Shown here one piece after another: positions 22,503 to 32,859 of a stretch of 64,000 nucleotides of DNA. The notes beneath the pieces are model-generated. The model had not been told where the DNA came from, made no database searches, and saw only the letters and a program-made list of their open reading frames with translations. A program made the position numbers and the translations under genes. Numbering within the stretch: the first letter of the stretch is position 1; each line of letters starts with the position of its first letter. The stretch spans positions 253,001-317,000 of the forward strand of contig MSED01000011.1 in the NCBI GenBank assembly GCA_002099365.1. Direction: 5' to 3'. This DNA comes from Phialophora verrucosa (taxonomy: Eukaryota > Ascomycota > Eurotiomycetes > Chaetothyriales > Herpotrichiellaceae).

Positions 22503-23090
22503 ATGTTCCCGTCGTCGGTCGTGCACGTGCTTCCGCTGAGAGTGTCGGTGATGAAATACGAGCAGGACAAGGGGAGGGTCATCACTTCGAGCATCAACCG
22601 GGAGACCGACAGCGACGTGGACTCGTATGGATCCGTGTACGGAATGTCGGTCTGCCCCTCGATTGTGGACCACGGTCCGGTCATAGACGACATCATGTAC
22701 GTGTGCGAGCCCGAGTACGAGGACATGAGCTTCGACATGATGCCGGGGAAGATCAAGGCTCTGTCAGTGAACGAGAGTAAGGTCATGAGTCCGACCAGCG
22801 ACATGACTGAGCTCATGACCATAGCCTCGATGCTGTACGTGGTCAAGTCCGTGGTCACGGTGTACAATCACCATGCTGTACAGGAGGCTGTGAACTTCTC
22901 CAAGAGGAACCCCTTCCAGATGGACTCCTACGAGCCGCTGGAGAGGATCGAGTGCAATTACAGACCCTGCGGCTTGATGTACGACAACACCGTGGTCTCG
23001 ATCGGCTCCGCAGCCGGGGACGACAACGACCCCAACATCGAGAACAGGACCCCGAAAACGAACCAAGGCGGGTTCTTGGACGCGTGCTAG
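22503..23090 (+). CDS. acidic hypothetical protein, paralogue of 10909-11446
   Basis: An open frame of up to 195 codons. The credible part starts at ATG 22551 (MKYEQDKGRVITSSINRE). It is acidic and tyrosine/methionine-rich (YVCEPEYEDMSFDMMPG, NPFQMDSYEPLERIECN) and ends GGFLDAC. Three stops in the opposite frame between 22868 and 23090 lie opposite TCC-TAC, AAT-TAC and AAT-CAC codon pairs, which supports the plus strand. The CExEYxD block is shared with the 10.9-11.4 kb reading. Family unknown. The bases 22467-22540 at its 5' side recur at 32860-32936. Confidence 0.5.
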   Translation: MFPSSVVHVLPLRVSVMKYEQDKGRVITSSINRETDSDVDSYGSVYGMSVCPSIVDHGPVIDDIMYVCEPEYEDMSFDMMPGKIKALSVNESKVMSPTSDMTELMTIASMLYVVKSVVTVYNHHAVQEAVNFSKRNPFQMDSYEPLERIECNYRPCGLMYDNTVVSIGSAAGDDNDPNIENRTPKTNQGGFLDAC

Positions 23091-23117
23091 ACCACACAGT
23101 CGAAGTCAGCGGGGAAG

Positions 23118-23420
23118 ATGAGGTTGTCGGAAACCGGGGTCACGATCAGAAGCAGGACCAAGCGCACGATCCAGATTGCGTATGAGATACTGAGCGCGGG
23201 TCTGAACGTGAGGAAGATAGCGGCCAAGAACAAGGTCGTGAGGTGCCGTGGGTACTGCTCCAAGGTCTCGATCCACCACGTCGTCGCGATGATACTCAAG
23301 TGGTTGGACTACTGCGATGGTCTCTGTATCAAGGACTTTTTTGTGTCTCAAGTGATCGGTGAACCACACATCATTCACTTCGGGTCTGACACTCTTCTCT
23401 TCACGCGCTCCCCTTACGTC
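23118..23420 (+). CDS. small basic hypothetical protein of the virus-like block
   Basis: Begins with ATG 23118, 27 bases after the stop of the preceding plus-strand gene. It is basic (TIRSRTKRTIQIAYEILSAG, VRKIAAKNKVVRCRGYC), then hydrophobic (HHVVAMILKWLDYCDGLC). The frame stays open into the convergent minus gene at 23414-23746, so its true end is unclear. A minus-strand membrane-protein reading over the same bases is the alternative. Confidence 0.3.
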
Positions 23421-23746
23421 GTTGGCTTTGGCTCTTCGTCGTCGATTATGATGGGATCAACCGGGTTGTTTGCTTTGATCGCGGGTTTTGAGGCCTTTGT
23501 CGCAGTCTTGGTAGCACCCTTCGGTGCGGCCTTGGTTGCAGACTTGATCCCCCTGTTGCCAGTCACCTCCATGTTGATGTCCGCCGCATTGAATGGGTCT
23601 GGTTTGATTCTGATTGCCGGAAAAGCCACGAGTTGAGGTCTGGTCGGAAGGGTGGTATCTTGAATGGTTTGACCACCGGGTCTGATGCGGCGGAATGGCG
23701 TGGGGTTCTCCTTGTTGGAGTTGTGGTCTTCGTCGTCGTCCTTCAT
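23414..23746 (-). CDS. low-complexity basic protein at the right edge of the block
   Basis: A complete 110-codon frame from ATG 23746. An acidic start (MKDDDEDHNSNKENPTPF) is followed by a lysine/alanine/threonine-rich stretch (KSATKAAPKGATKTATKA) like a histone tail or DNA-binding linker, and an acidic end (DPIIIDDEEPKP). It has no domain and is likely disordered. It is the last virus-like reading before ordinary host sequence, though it could also be a host gene at the junction. Confidence 0.45.
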   Translation of the reverse strand: MKDDDEDHNSNKENPTPFRRIRPGGQTIQDTTLPTRPQLVAFPAIRIKPDPFNAADINMEVTGNRGIKSATKAAPKGATKTATKASKPAIKANNPVDPIIIDDEEPKPTT

Positions 23747-23759
23747 ATTGACCCGCGCC

Positions 23760-24410
23760 TTGATTCTATTTCGGATTTTGGTAGAATATGGCGGATCTGC
23801 CTTTCATGACACGTCAGCGTGCGGAGAGTGATGTGGTCACGTAATTCAACGCGGGTAGGGGACGCGTCCAAGAAAGGTACAAGCGGAGCGACACGAGAAG
23901 CGATAAGGGCCAGAGGGTATGGTTACTCGGATCTATCGATAAATACCGATAATGACCTCGGTTTGCGGGTTTCCAAGGTGGTCAGTCGCCCCTGAAGCCA
24001 GCGCTTGGTCCGACGGGACGCCCAAGACCTCGCAGGCGAACTAATGTATCCGCCGCTTCATGTGCCATTACATGTAGAGAGGTGACATGCGCGTTAACGC
24101 CAGCTCCGCTGTCTAGCTTTTCCAGTAGGCCATCATTGTCTCCCTGGTTCACATCTTGACCGGCAACCACTGGTACCGTGATGGCCGTGGGGATAGCATC
24201 ACTCCCTGGCGGTCGGAGGTTGTATGAGCCCGGGCGGGGAAGGGGGATTAGGCTGGGTGCGGTAGCAGGTCGTTGGTCGATACTCTTCGACGGGTGTAGC
24301 CCTCGTTGGTCTGAGGGTCACGGGCCTGGTTGGAGGGTAGGAGTTGAATGCTCTCGTCTCCTTCGGCTCTTTGACTCGAAAATTTGATTGATCCAGCTCT
24401 GGTCATTCTC
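23760..24410. other. no gene recognised
   Basis: The GC-rich wobble pattern ends and only short ORFs remain. No repeat was seen. Confidence 0.5.
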
Positions 24411-24412
24411 GT

Positions 24413-24625
24413 GTGGATCGCGATTCAGAGCTCGGTGGAGGAGCGGCTGAGCAGATCCAGCGCCTCCGTGCTCGAGACGAGGAGGAAGAGAAGGAAAAGG
24501 AGAAGGAGAAGGAGAAGGAGAAGGAGAAGGAGAAGGAGAAGGAGAAGGAGAAGGAGAAGGAGAAGGAGAAGGAGAAGGATGCGGTTGAGGCGGCGTTGGC
24601 CCAAACAAACAAGCAATACCTGTGA
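24413..24625 (+). CDS. possible exon with charged coiled-coil repeat
   Basis: A short frame, RLRARDEEEEKEKEK, continues through a hexanucleotide array as (EK)n and leaves it in a sensible sequence, DAVEAALAQTNKQYL, before the stop. The non-repeat flanks suggest a real last exon, but no upstream exon or family could be found. Other frames across the array are also open because of the repeat. Confidence 0.3.
   Translation: MDRDSELGGGAAEQIQRLRARDEEEEKEKEKEKEKEKEKEKEKEKEKEKEKEKEKDAVEAALAQTNKQYL
24484..24578. repeat. hexanucleotide GAGAAG microsatellite
   Basis: About 15 tandem units, purine-only on the plus strand. A polypurine tract of this length can form triplex structure. Confidence 0.95.
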
Positions 24626-24809
24626 ATACACAACACCTTTTGCGCAATCACGCCCCCATCGCTCTCTAGGATACCAAACCTCTTCCTCGCGCCATCGACC
24701 TTCCCCGACGGTGAAAATAAAATAAACACACAACACCATCTTTGCAATCACCCCACCTCTCTCCATGTCGGTATCGCCTCTCTCTCTCTCTCTCTCACCC
24801 CGAAGTCGA

Positions 24810-26654
24810 TATGGAGGATCTCGGGATCAAAATGGGCAGAGGCCGCCGCCTGATGACCACCGCCGACAAACAAGTAGCGGCGCAAAAGAACCTCCTCCCC
24901 CTGGACCAGATTCCATAATCTAACGAGCCATAGTTCGAATCCAAGCTCGACATACTCTGTAACGATCTCAAGGATCGTAACCCCCAACTGCTCCTGGAAA
25001 CGCTTGCCGGCTCTAAGGCTACAGGTAAGTGGCTTCACCGACTTCTCTCAACCACCAGCGTCTTCTGGGACCCCGCTAACCCCGCTACAGTAGAGGAATC
25101 ACAGAAAAAGCCAGGCTACACCTCTCCTCCCGCCCTTGATCCCACTCCCACGGGACGCCTCGCACCTCCACCATTTTCGCCGACACCGATGTCCCGCCGA
25201 AGTGGTTCGAATGCGAGTGGCCGAACGAACCAAACGGATGGCAAGAAGACACCAAGCGCGAGCCCGCTTGTTCCCGAGTTCGACCAACTCCTTCTCGACC
25301 TCGAGCAGCGTCAAAAAGCCTTCAAGGATACAAATACATGCGCGTAGGTACACGCCGCCCCTCTCACCAGTCAGAAAAGACGGAATACGTCGGTCACTCG
25401 TGACAGCGACAATGGACAGGCTGGCCGATCGGACATAAGCATACACGTACGGAGTAGTTTTGGAGCACCTTCGCCTGCATGGCGAGGCAGAATGTACGGT
25501 ATGGAGTTGAGGCGAAAGACGCGTCCATAGATTATCCACGGCCGGTCCCGACCCCTGCCTCGCAGACCATGTCGGTCGATGACGCTACGGCGATTTCCAA
25601 TATGCTCGTTGAGCAAGCTCTCACGCTCCATCAGGATCCAGATGTCATCGACAGTGACTGTGAAGAGGAAGATGATCTTGCTGTCCCCGGTCTCCTCGGA
25701 GGTCGTGTCACCAGCGGCACCCCGAAGAAGCTGATCAAGGACAACGCTACCAGAGGCCAAACCCAAGAGGAAGCTGTCGCGGTGGTCGACGCGCTGACCT
25801 ACATCATTGACGCCCGAAGAGCACAGCAGCTGGTGAAAATTCGGGACCACCTTCCAGAGGCCGGTGCCGGTAGCTGAATGTAACTCGCTGCTGTATCACT
25901 CGACAGCGGCCTCCAACGGAACCTCTTCAACAAACCCGGCCACTTGGCAGACCTGGAGTCAGACTCGAATATGTCCAAGGCCTTTCGCGACTACAAGATC
26001 AACTACGGCAGATACGAGTTGTATCTAATCCATAAGACGATGATCAGAGCTGTTGAACCGGGCAGTCCCGACTTTGACTCTGACCTTCATGAACGGTTGG
26101 TGGCGGCGGCCCTAACTGAGAGGAAGAGTCTCCGTGGCGTTTCCCATGCTACGTTGGTACGCAACTACGCGGCCCACCTCACGAACACTGACCGAGCTAA
26201 ATTTGGCCGTCTGTTCAATAGTGCCATAGGCATGCTCGTCAACCGCCTCGGACCTGGCATTCTTCCACTCCTTCCCAACAACGCGTATACGCTGTAAGTC
26301 TGCCTGTCCCTGCGATCGACCCTTGCTCAATATCTGTACTGACTCGGCTATAGGTTCCGTAATCTGCCCGCCCAAAACCGTCGTAAGTTGGTCGTGAAGG
26401 TGGCGGAAAGTTTCCCGGTCATGTGCACCATTGGGGATCTTTTCGCGGAAATAGTTACTCACCGAATGGCGAAGGGCCTCCTCACCCTCTTGAGCGGCCT
26501 AACCTGCACCAATGAAGGTCCTGCAATGGTGGATCGCTACCGAGCCGTCGTCGAACTAGGCATTTGGGAGTCGCACCGGGCCTTCGAAGCATCGAAATCT
26601 GAAGCCGAGGCCGCCAGTCTCCAAGATGGGGTCGACGCAATGGACTTGGTCTAG
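24810..26654 (+). pseudogene. decayed multi-exon host gene, lineage-specific
   Basis: The plus-strand reading from ATG 24810 (MEDLGIKMGRGRRL) has stops after DQIP and SNEP. It then has a spliceable intron (GTAAGT to CTACAG, about 25024-25090) and a proline/serine-rich stretch ending FDQLLLDLEQRQKAFKD. A second part at 25545-25878 (SQTMSVDDATAISNML) runs in frame through TGA and TAA into LAAVSLDSGLQRNLFNKPGH. It continues to 26293, has an intron 26294-26353, and ends at 26654 after NEGPAMVDRYRAVVELG. The SQTMSxxDATAxSN motif recurs in the minus-strand gene at 33117. Four internal stops make this copy a pseudogene. Function unknown. Confidence 0.5.
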
Positions 26655-26659
26655 GTATG

Positions 26660-27050
26660 GGCAAAGAAGCACGCTGCGGAATGCAGGAGAGGATACCGGT
26701 AGCCACTTGTATGCGCTGAGAGAGAGCTGAAAATCAGTAGATTAGTCTTGCCATAACATACCATTGACTCGATCTACTACCCCGGCGGTACTCAAAGGCT
26801 CAGTCACTAGACTTCGGCCAGTCTCCCATGGGGTCGCTAGTCATGTCTGGTCATCTATCGGTGCTTACCAGTGACACTCACACGACAGGAAGCCTAATCA
26901 TAATAAGGGACGCTTGTTACGATGGCGTCTCAGCCTGCTCTACGCCTCACTCTACTTAATCACTTACTTACCTTCTTACTTTACTAGACCAACTGATACT
27001 TCTCCTCTTTCTTATCCTTCTCTATGCCTACCTCGACATCCTCGCCTTAC
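26660..27050. other. no gene recognised
   Basis: Short ORFs only; pyrimidine-rich towards the right edge. Confidence 0.5.
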
Positions 27051-27262
27051 TTAGGTATACCGTGTAGGAAAAGCGGCTCTTCTACGGAGACATTCATGCG
27101 TCTAAGTGCTTGGGCCGCAGGTAAGGTGCCTATTTTCGTTCCATCCAGGCGTGACTCTTGGACAAAGTTGGGTGTCTGCCTGGTTCGGACGGGGGCCAGA
27201 GGGATGTGGTCCGGCTTGCCCCCTCTTCGACTCGGAGACAATCCTTCGCTCGTACCACCGCC
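27050..27262 (+). repeat. dispersed repeat family C, copy 1
   Basis: Shares long blocks with 34812-35262: GCGGCTCTTCT, GGTAAGGTGCCTATTTTCGT, TTCCATCCAGGCGT, CTTGGA(C/T)AAAGTTGGGTG, TGCCTGGTTCGG, and CCCTCTTCGACTC(G/A)GAGAC with AATCCTTCGCTCGTACC. Copy 2 carries extra internal sequence. Confidence 0.85.
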
Positions 27263-27269
27263 GCCACGG

Positions 27270-27970
27270 AGGTGTGAGAGTGGTAGGAGAAGTGTGAGAG
27301 GTCTAGCAACGCTATCAATAGATTGAGGCAGTCTGCTGAAGTGCCTTCCTCTGGACTGGGAGCACGTTGTTGGCGAAAAGGTCTTTTACAGCGGGCTCAA
27401 CAGGTTGGTGGGTATCGATGTTGGGGTGTTCAAGGTCTCGTGCACCACCACCTTTGGCGTCCAGTCTGGGACCGCTCTGCTTACCTGTCAGATCATTGCT
27501 GGCAATGCCGTTGATACCGGGCGTCTGTCTTCCGATCGAGCAGGTCAAGGACGGGTCGAGCCTAGCTTCAGAGACTGGGAGTTCCCAAACCGATCACGAG
27601 CCCGCCAAACTTTGCGCAATCAGCAATAGTTCCCTTGCTCTCGACGCAGCTCATCCCGTGCCACAAGAGGAGGCAGCCTGGTGAACTGGGGTGAGGCTTC
27701 ATTGCCAATGGGTGTACTTCGTGTGATGACCGGCATTGCCTCTATCACAACCAAAAGACTACATCTCGAAGGCGTAGGTGTTCAATGCATAAAAGTTCGA
27801 TTAATTGTCCATGGTATGTGCCTATGCACCGGCAAAGAAGGTAATAGTAAAGAGGCGCAGTCCTGCGCCAAGAGAACGCCAATGAATCAGCACGCAAGGA
27901 TAAATGCCTGTACAACATGGGTACAGCCATTTAGCAGTCCTGTCACACCAGCAACTTCCTCAACCCCGTT
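27270..27970. other. no gene recognised
   Basis: Plus-strand ORFs at 27405-27629 (VGIDVGVFKVSCTTTFG) look mildly protein-like, but no family or splice structure was found. Confidence 0.35.
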
Positions 27971-27973
27971 ACA

Positions 27974-29166
27974 CTATGCGTCCGATTCCCAGTCCCACTC
28001 ATCTTCCCTACTCTCATAGCCCCAGTATTCGCCTTCGCCTTCGCCCTCGCCCTCGCCATGGTCGTCCGGAGCTTCAGCCGCTCCGCTCATTGCCGTTACA
28101 CGGTGTAAAAACCACTGCATCTCTAGCAATCGAAAATCAGGTAGCGGCCGTAATTCAGGGTCATCGGTCGTGAGACAAATTTCGTGTCCGGACCGCAACT
28201 TCTCCTCGGTCTCACAATCCCATAACTTTATTAGACCGCCGTCTGAATCGCCCGATAATGATGGAACAGTTATCAGACTAACTCCCGGAACATAGGGGTG
28301 TCTCGACAGCCAATACAACTGTACATCAAGTCGTTTTTTGTCGGCAGATAATCTGGTCGGTTTTAGGGCGAAATATGCCTTCCCCCAATATGCATGCACT
28401 TGCGGAGCCAGACAGATGAGATTTTGACAAACTTCGGTGCTGGCGGGATTTTGACAATCATCGGTTTCGGCGAGAAATATAGCGTGATGCCAAGTATCCA
28501 CGCGTTCTTTAGACCAAAACATTCGCAGGGCACCCCAAAATGAAACCTGAGGAGACCTGTCGGTTTCGTTTCGCATGGAGGATGGATAGATATGTGTGAA
28601 CTTAATCGGTTCGCCGGCCTTTGTCAGAACACATCTTATTTTGTCTCTCTCGTGGCACTGTATATGGTGATAAGTATGTTCCCGCGCTCGGTGACTGCTG
28701 TGTGGCTGTGGAGTAGAGGGAGCCGAGGAAGGTCGTTTCCGTTGAGTCCCTAGACAATATTAGTGATTTCCAGTGGTAAGATACGTCGGTCGATCATCGT
28801 ACATGTTTGGACCAATTTGAGACCTGCTTCGATTCCAAGGAAAACCAACCCGCAATGTTGTGGTCGCTCTTGGGCAAAAGGCAGCAACTTATGCTCCAGT
28901 ACCTCAATATCCGCCAACCACAAGCAAGCCCAGACCGTTGGTGGTACCTCTGTACCGATGGCGTCGGCCAGCCTTTGGAGCAACTGACGGCGTTCTGGGT
29001 CATGGAATTCCGTCTCAGGTCCATTTGTAGGATCCATGGCGGCGGTGGAGACAGGGGGAGTCTGTTGAGGAGCGTTGGTGGAGACAGGGGGTGTCTGTTG
29101 AGGAGCGTCGGTAGAGACAGGGGGTGTCTGTTGAGGAGCGTCGGTATTGGTTGGTGCAGAGGACAT
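27974..29166 (-). CDS. HNH-nuclease-domain protein, paralogue A
   Basis: Two exons, 29166-28803 and 28749-27974, with a 53-base GT-AG intron, give about 379 residues. The N-terminus carries a 10-residue repeat (NAPQQTPPVS-like), then a helical domain (RRQLLQRLADAIG, PPTVWACLWLADIEVLE) shared with paralogue B. The HNH_2-like core starts CHERDKIRCVLTKAGEPIKF, with THIYPSSM where B has AHIYP. After it come FWSKERVDTW, TEVCQNLICLAPQVHAYWGK and an acidic GEGEGEGE tail. B's proline/serine linker is mostly deleted. The second intron of B survives only as its 3' end, read in frame as HTYHHIQ. Such proteins are expanded in some basidiomycetes; their substrate is unknown. Confidence 0.75.
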
Positions 29167-29169
29167 ACT

Positions 29170-29690
29170 GGAGGCTGTTTGGAGAGGCGTGGAATAGACA
29201 ACGCAGAAGATGGGGCTCAGGCGGCTGAAGATCGGAACGAGAAGGTGTAGCTTAATCTAAGAAGCGGTGCAGTGAGAGTGCAGAAGAAGTGGTACGAGGG
29301 AAGGATTGTCTCTTGAGTCGAAGAGGGGGCAAAAATACTTCTGGTCCTCGTCTGAAGAGGCAACTGAGCCGAATCACACTAAGTTCAGCTTGCGCTAGTC
29401 CTCTTTCGGTAGCGATGCGTGACTTATAAGTCTCCGACCCAAAGAATGCAATAAGGTCCTCATCATCGTGACTATATCATCCCCTCCTCCACCACAACTC
29501 TCGACTCTCACGGTATAATTCTCACACCTCTCACACCACTCACACACCTCTCCGAGACAACACAACTCTTACACCACAACTCTCGCTCTGCAGCTCTTTC
29601 AGAATGGCCGAATCATCCAAGGGCGTAGCCAAGCGCGACGACAAACGTTCAAAGATGGGACAGAGTTTGAGTTCGGCGTTTAGCGATCCG
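29170..29690. other. promoter side of HNH paralogue A, no gene seen
   Basis: Upstream flank of the minus-strand HNH gene. It is rich in CTCACACC-like short repeats near 29525-29590 and has no convincing ORF. Confidence 0.4.
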
Positions 29691-29694
29691 ATCT

Positions 29695-29998
29695 GTTGAG
29701 CCGAGGCGCTGTTTACATTCATGTATATGCACCATTGGGGTGCTGTCTCTCTGCTTATTTACAGAGGCCTTCGGCCCTCTTTATATATCTCGAAGGCGCC
29801 TGTTCGCAATGCCAAAGTGGACCATCGCGGAATGGTCTCCGGCGACCGGGAGACCCCCGAGTTAATGCCTTTGCCACGAGGGGGTTTATTTACCACAAGG
29901 TCTTCGCGCCGGTGCCCGTCTTTGCCACCGCGAGGCGGTGCGATGCTGACTTTTGGAGGTAGATGCTGTGGAGGTGCCTCATTTGGTGTCTGGTTCAG
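29695..29998 (+). repeat. dispersed repeat family D (MITE- or SINE-like), copy 1
   Basis: About 300 bases starting TTGAGCCGAGGCGCTGTTT, through CTTATTTACAGAGG and TTTATATATCTCGAAGGCGC, to GGTGTCTGGTTCAGC. It aligns over its full length, roughly 80 percent by eye, with the minus strand of 58612-58921, and over the first part with 32508-32680. No coding capacity or clear terminal inverted repeat was seen. Confidence 0.9.
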
Positions 29999-30698
29999 CA
30001 AATCCGATCCAAGACTTCAAAACACCAGTAGCAATCCGAAAGATCAGCGAGGCCATCGACAATGTGTCCGCAGAGCTCGAAGGCCGAATTCGAAAGATCT
30101 CGGACTCCTCGGACGAGCCGATCGGTGACGAACCCGAACCCTGCGTTGGGTGCGGGCTGGACAATGCATCTAGCTCCTGGTCCAACGCCTCCAATCTAGC
30201 AGACGATCGTGCCGCCTTGCTGGCATTCTTCGCCGCATGCTTCGCCGCCTCCTTAGTCACATTCTTGGTCGCCTTGTTGGCCAAGGTTGCCTTCAATTCT
30301 TCGAGGGTGGTTTTGGCCCCACTCAAGTTTCCCGCAACCGCAACAAGTTTTCTCTACGTACTGCTCGACAACTCTCTCTTGCGCCTCGATCGCGTCTTGG
30401 ATGACGTTCGACTCGGACTCGGCGGTGGACATGGTGGTAGAGATGGTGGTGGACACGGGGCCGTAGTTGGAGTCACTCTCGAATGAGAGATCAAACGCTT
30501 CGTGATTTCTCTTCTTGCCTTCTGCGTCTTTGTCAGTGACCTTGTGCCTACCCGGGAGGGGTTCTTACTGCCGGTCTCCTGGTCGTCGGTCAGGATGGTC
30601 TGCGGAGGGGTACTCTTTGGGCGGGCGTGCTTCGCGGCCTTGACTGGCGTGGTCTTAGCCACAGCTCCCTTGGTCTCGGTCATGTTGTCCTGTGTCAT
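29979..30698 (-). pseudogene. coiled-coil host protein with frameshifts
   Basis: Starts at 30698 (MTQDNMTETKGAVAKTTPVK), then a basic region (SLTKTQKARREITKRL). A frame change near 30470 leads to ESESNVIQDAIEAQERVVEQ, and another near 30345 leads to GAKTTLEELKATLANKATKN and AAKHAAKNASKAARSSARLE. The second shift falls on an AAAA run, so a sequencing indel is possible. The stop at 29979 lies inside the family D repeat, so the present C-terminus is supplied by the element. No domain beyond coiled coil. Confidence 0.45.
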
Positions 30699-30699
30699 G

Positions 30700-31350
30700 T
30701 AAGCATGACGGTGCCATGGAGAGTCGGAAGGAACTGCGTCTCATTGGGGTGACGGGTGCTGCGCGTTTGCTGCGGCCGCGAGCCATGATGTTCGTGTGGT
30801 AATGCGACTACCGAGAATAATACAGGTGATGGAAGAAACGAGAAGAGATAAGGAGAGTGGGAGGAGATGTTGTGGGTGCGATGGAAGTGCTGTGGGTATG
30901 ATGAATGTCCCCAAACCTCACCAACATTGTTAGTTCGATCTGGTGTCGAGATTCTGCCACACACAATAAACAAACATTTTGGTCGCGGTGATGCACTTTG
31001 ATCCGGCATACCAGACATGCCGAATTTCCACCCACCTCCATTCTTTTCACTCACAGCACTGAATCCCAACCGGTCTTTCATTCATTTCTGATCTGATCAG
31101 GACCCGTCACCCGCAGTTTATCAAGCCTCTTTGCCCTCTACCATACACTTTCTTTCCTGTGGCGCTCCCCAGTTTGAAACAGTCCCCCAAAAACCAGAAT
31201 GCTGGCACGTAATTTGGTCAAGACTTATAGATAAAAAATTGTCATTCTCTTTATTTTATCTAGATTCAACGCCAAGTAAGTTCATCTCCTCTTCAGACGT
31301 CCACCACCTCACCATCACTGACTACTCTGAGATTACAGTCCCGCGGCCAA
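30700..31350. other. no gene recognised
   Basis: Upstream flanks of two divergent host genes. Only short ORFs. Confidence 0.4.
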
Positions 31351-31352
31351 AG

Positions 31353-32507
31353 ATGGCTGACTTCAGCACGCCGACCCGCCCAGCCAACCCGGGCCTCGTG
31401 CCACCAGACTCCACTGTCAACCGTGAGCAGCAACATGTGATTGCCACCGTAAGTAACTTTATCTACGGCTGGTGATTCCTCATTCTCATCCGACCACAGG
31501 TCAGCAAAGCCATTTCGAGCAGCACCCGTGAGGCGTCGACAGATGAATAAATCGGTATCATTGAGATCATGATCAAATACCTGAGCACGACCAATCGAAA
31601 CCATGCGCTTGGAATGGACCTGGCAGCTCTGCTCACCGACGAGGACTCCGACGAAGATGACGAGAAGAATCGCGCCGACGAGGACATTGCCCTTGGTAGC
31701 GACATCGACTTCGGAGAAAATGAAGCGGAGGTAGACCGTATCGTGTCTACCAATGTGGAATTTCCTCCAATTGGACTCGCCTGATGCGAGGTGATGGACA
31801 TCGAGACCCTGACAGAACTGCAACAGGAGTTCTTGAATCGCCTGCGCCAACTCAAGATCCGAAAAGGCGAAGCCATCCAAGATGTACACGGTCACGACAA
31901 GCAGAAGGTATCTTCCATCCGCGCGGGCTTCTCAAAGGAAATTGCCTACGATGTCACCGTGTATATTCTTCCATGAGATGCTTGGCTCCTCCGCGTACAC
32001 GCGACTCATCAACTCATCAGGTGGCAGAACAATCCCAGCGCCGGCAACCCGGCCGTTGCTGCTCGGGCACGCAACGCAGCAGCAGACGCAACCACGCCAC
32101 AAGCCTGCCGCGATCTCTTCACGGCTTTGGGCCTAAGCTGAAGCTGCTGACCTTACGACAAACAGTACGCCTCTGACAGTCAAAGGACACCTCGCCAAGG
32201 TGGAAGTCTTCCAACTCTATGAGCGACTGGTCGAGTACGCGAAGACCAACCGCAAGGGAGTTCGTGCGGAGATGGCGCGTCGGGCCATGACGACCAAGAA
32301 CGGCACCCGCTGGGCCGCTATTGTACGCCAGTACGTTGCCGGGACCCTTAGGTTCACGAAGGCCGCTCAGGTGAACAACATGGATTACCGCGGCCAAACA
32401 GTGTCGACGTTCCTGGCACCCTGGGCAAACGGCATGGTCCTGTTGCTCTCCCGCTCATTTATCACCGGTCCTATCACCCTCCCTGGGACCTTCTGTTCCA
32501 TGTTGTT
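31353..32507 (+). pseudogene. decayed host gene interrupted by a family D repeat
   Basis: Starts at ATG 31353 (MADFSTPTRPANPGLVPP), with an intron from the GTAAGT after VIAT to CCACAG at about 31499. The frame continues through TAA (after REASTDE), a polar acidic part (LLTDEDSDEDDEKNRADED), TGA after PIGLA, and DIETLTELQQEFLNRLRQL. After another stop comes RARNAAADATTPQACRD, then a last part VEVFQLYERLVEYAKTNRKG and GTRWAAIVRQYVAGTLRF. It ends where the repeat at 32508 starts. Function unknown. Nonsense codons and the insertion mark it as dead. Confidence 0.5.
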
Positions 32508-32680
32508 GAGCCGAGGCGCTGTTTGCCTTCATATATATATGCGCTATTGTGATGATGTCCATATGCTTATTTACAGAGGCCTTCTGAAGAGCCCTCTTTA
32601 TATATCTCGAAGGCGCCTGTCTGCAATACTGACGATGACCATTACTAGATAGTCTCCGGCGACCGTGAGACCCCTCCTAG
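32508..32680 (+). repeat. dispersed repeat family D, copy 2 (truncated)
   Basis: Starts TTGAGCCGAGGCGCTGTTTG and follows copy 1 through CTTATTTACAGAGGCCTTC and TTTATATATCTCGAAGGCGC to the CTCCGGCGACCG(T/G)GAGACCCC block, then diverges. It sits at the broken end of the host gene to its left. Confidence 0.85.
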
Positions 32681-32859
32681 TCCCGCTCCCTTTTGGCTTC
32701 GCTGGGGTGAGAAGCTTGTTCACGGTCTCGCCGGCGACCAACTTGCGAGGTGGAGAGTCGGCGAAGCGGTTGGGGAATTTAGTATTACCAACACTTGTCG
32801 CTTTGTCGGCTGGTTTGGGAGCAGTGGTGCCCTAGTTAACGAGGCCGGTGGCGACTCTA

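Larger units (their letters stand above)
8100..23760. mobile_element. endogenous virus-like (large DNA virus or plasmid) block
   Basis: This stretch differs from both flanks. Coding capacity is almost continuous, genes on both strands abut each other, wobble bases are strongly G or C, and no spliceosomal introns are evident. Three domains identify it: RPB2-type RNA polymerase (14290-15340 plus), a three-domain mRNA capping enzyme (15345-17070 minus) and an SF3 helicase (19780-20925 minus). In established families, such a set belongs to cytoplasmic DNA viruses (Nucleocytoviricota and relatives) and partly to fungal linear plasmids. Frameshifts occur every 60-200 bases with comparatively few internal stops. 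Host-type repeats interrupt it at 11432-12180 and 17488-17560. Ends are placed where virus-like coding stops; I saw no terminal inverted repeat. Confidence 0.75.

Noticed and set aside
8100..23760. Terminal inverted repeats or target-site duplications at the block ends
   Set aside because: I compared the edge sequences by eye and saw no convincing match; a computed search could still find short ones.
24403..24766. ORFs encoding poly-L, FS and SP runs
   Set aside because: Created by the GAGAAG hexanucleotide on the opposite strand; no flanking protein-like sequence.
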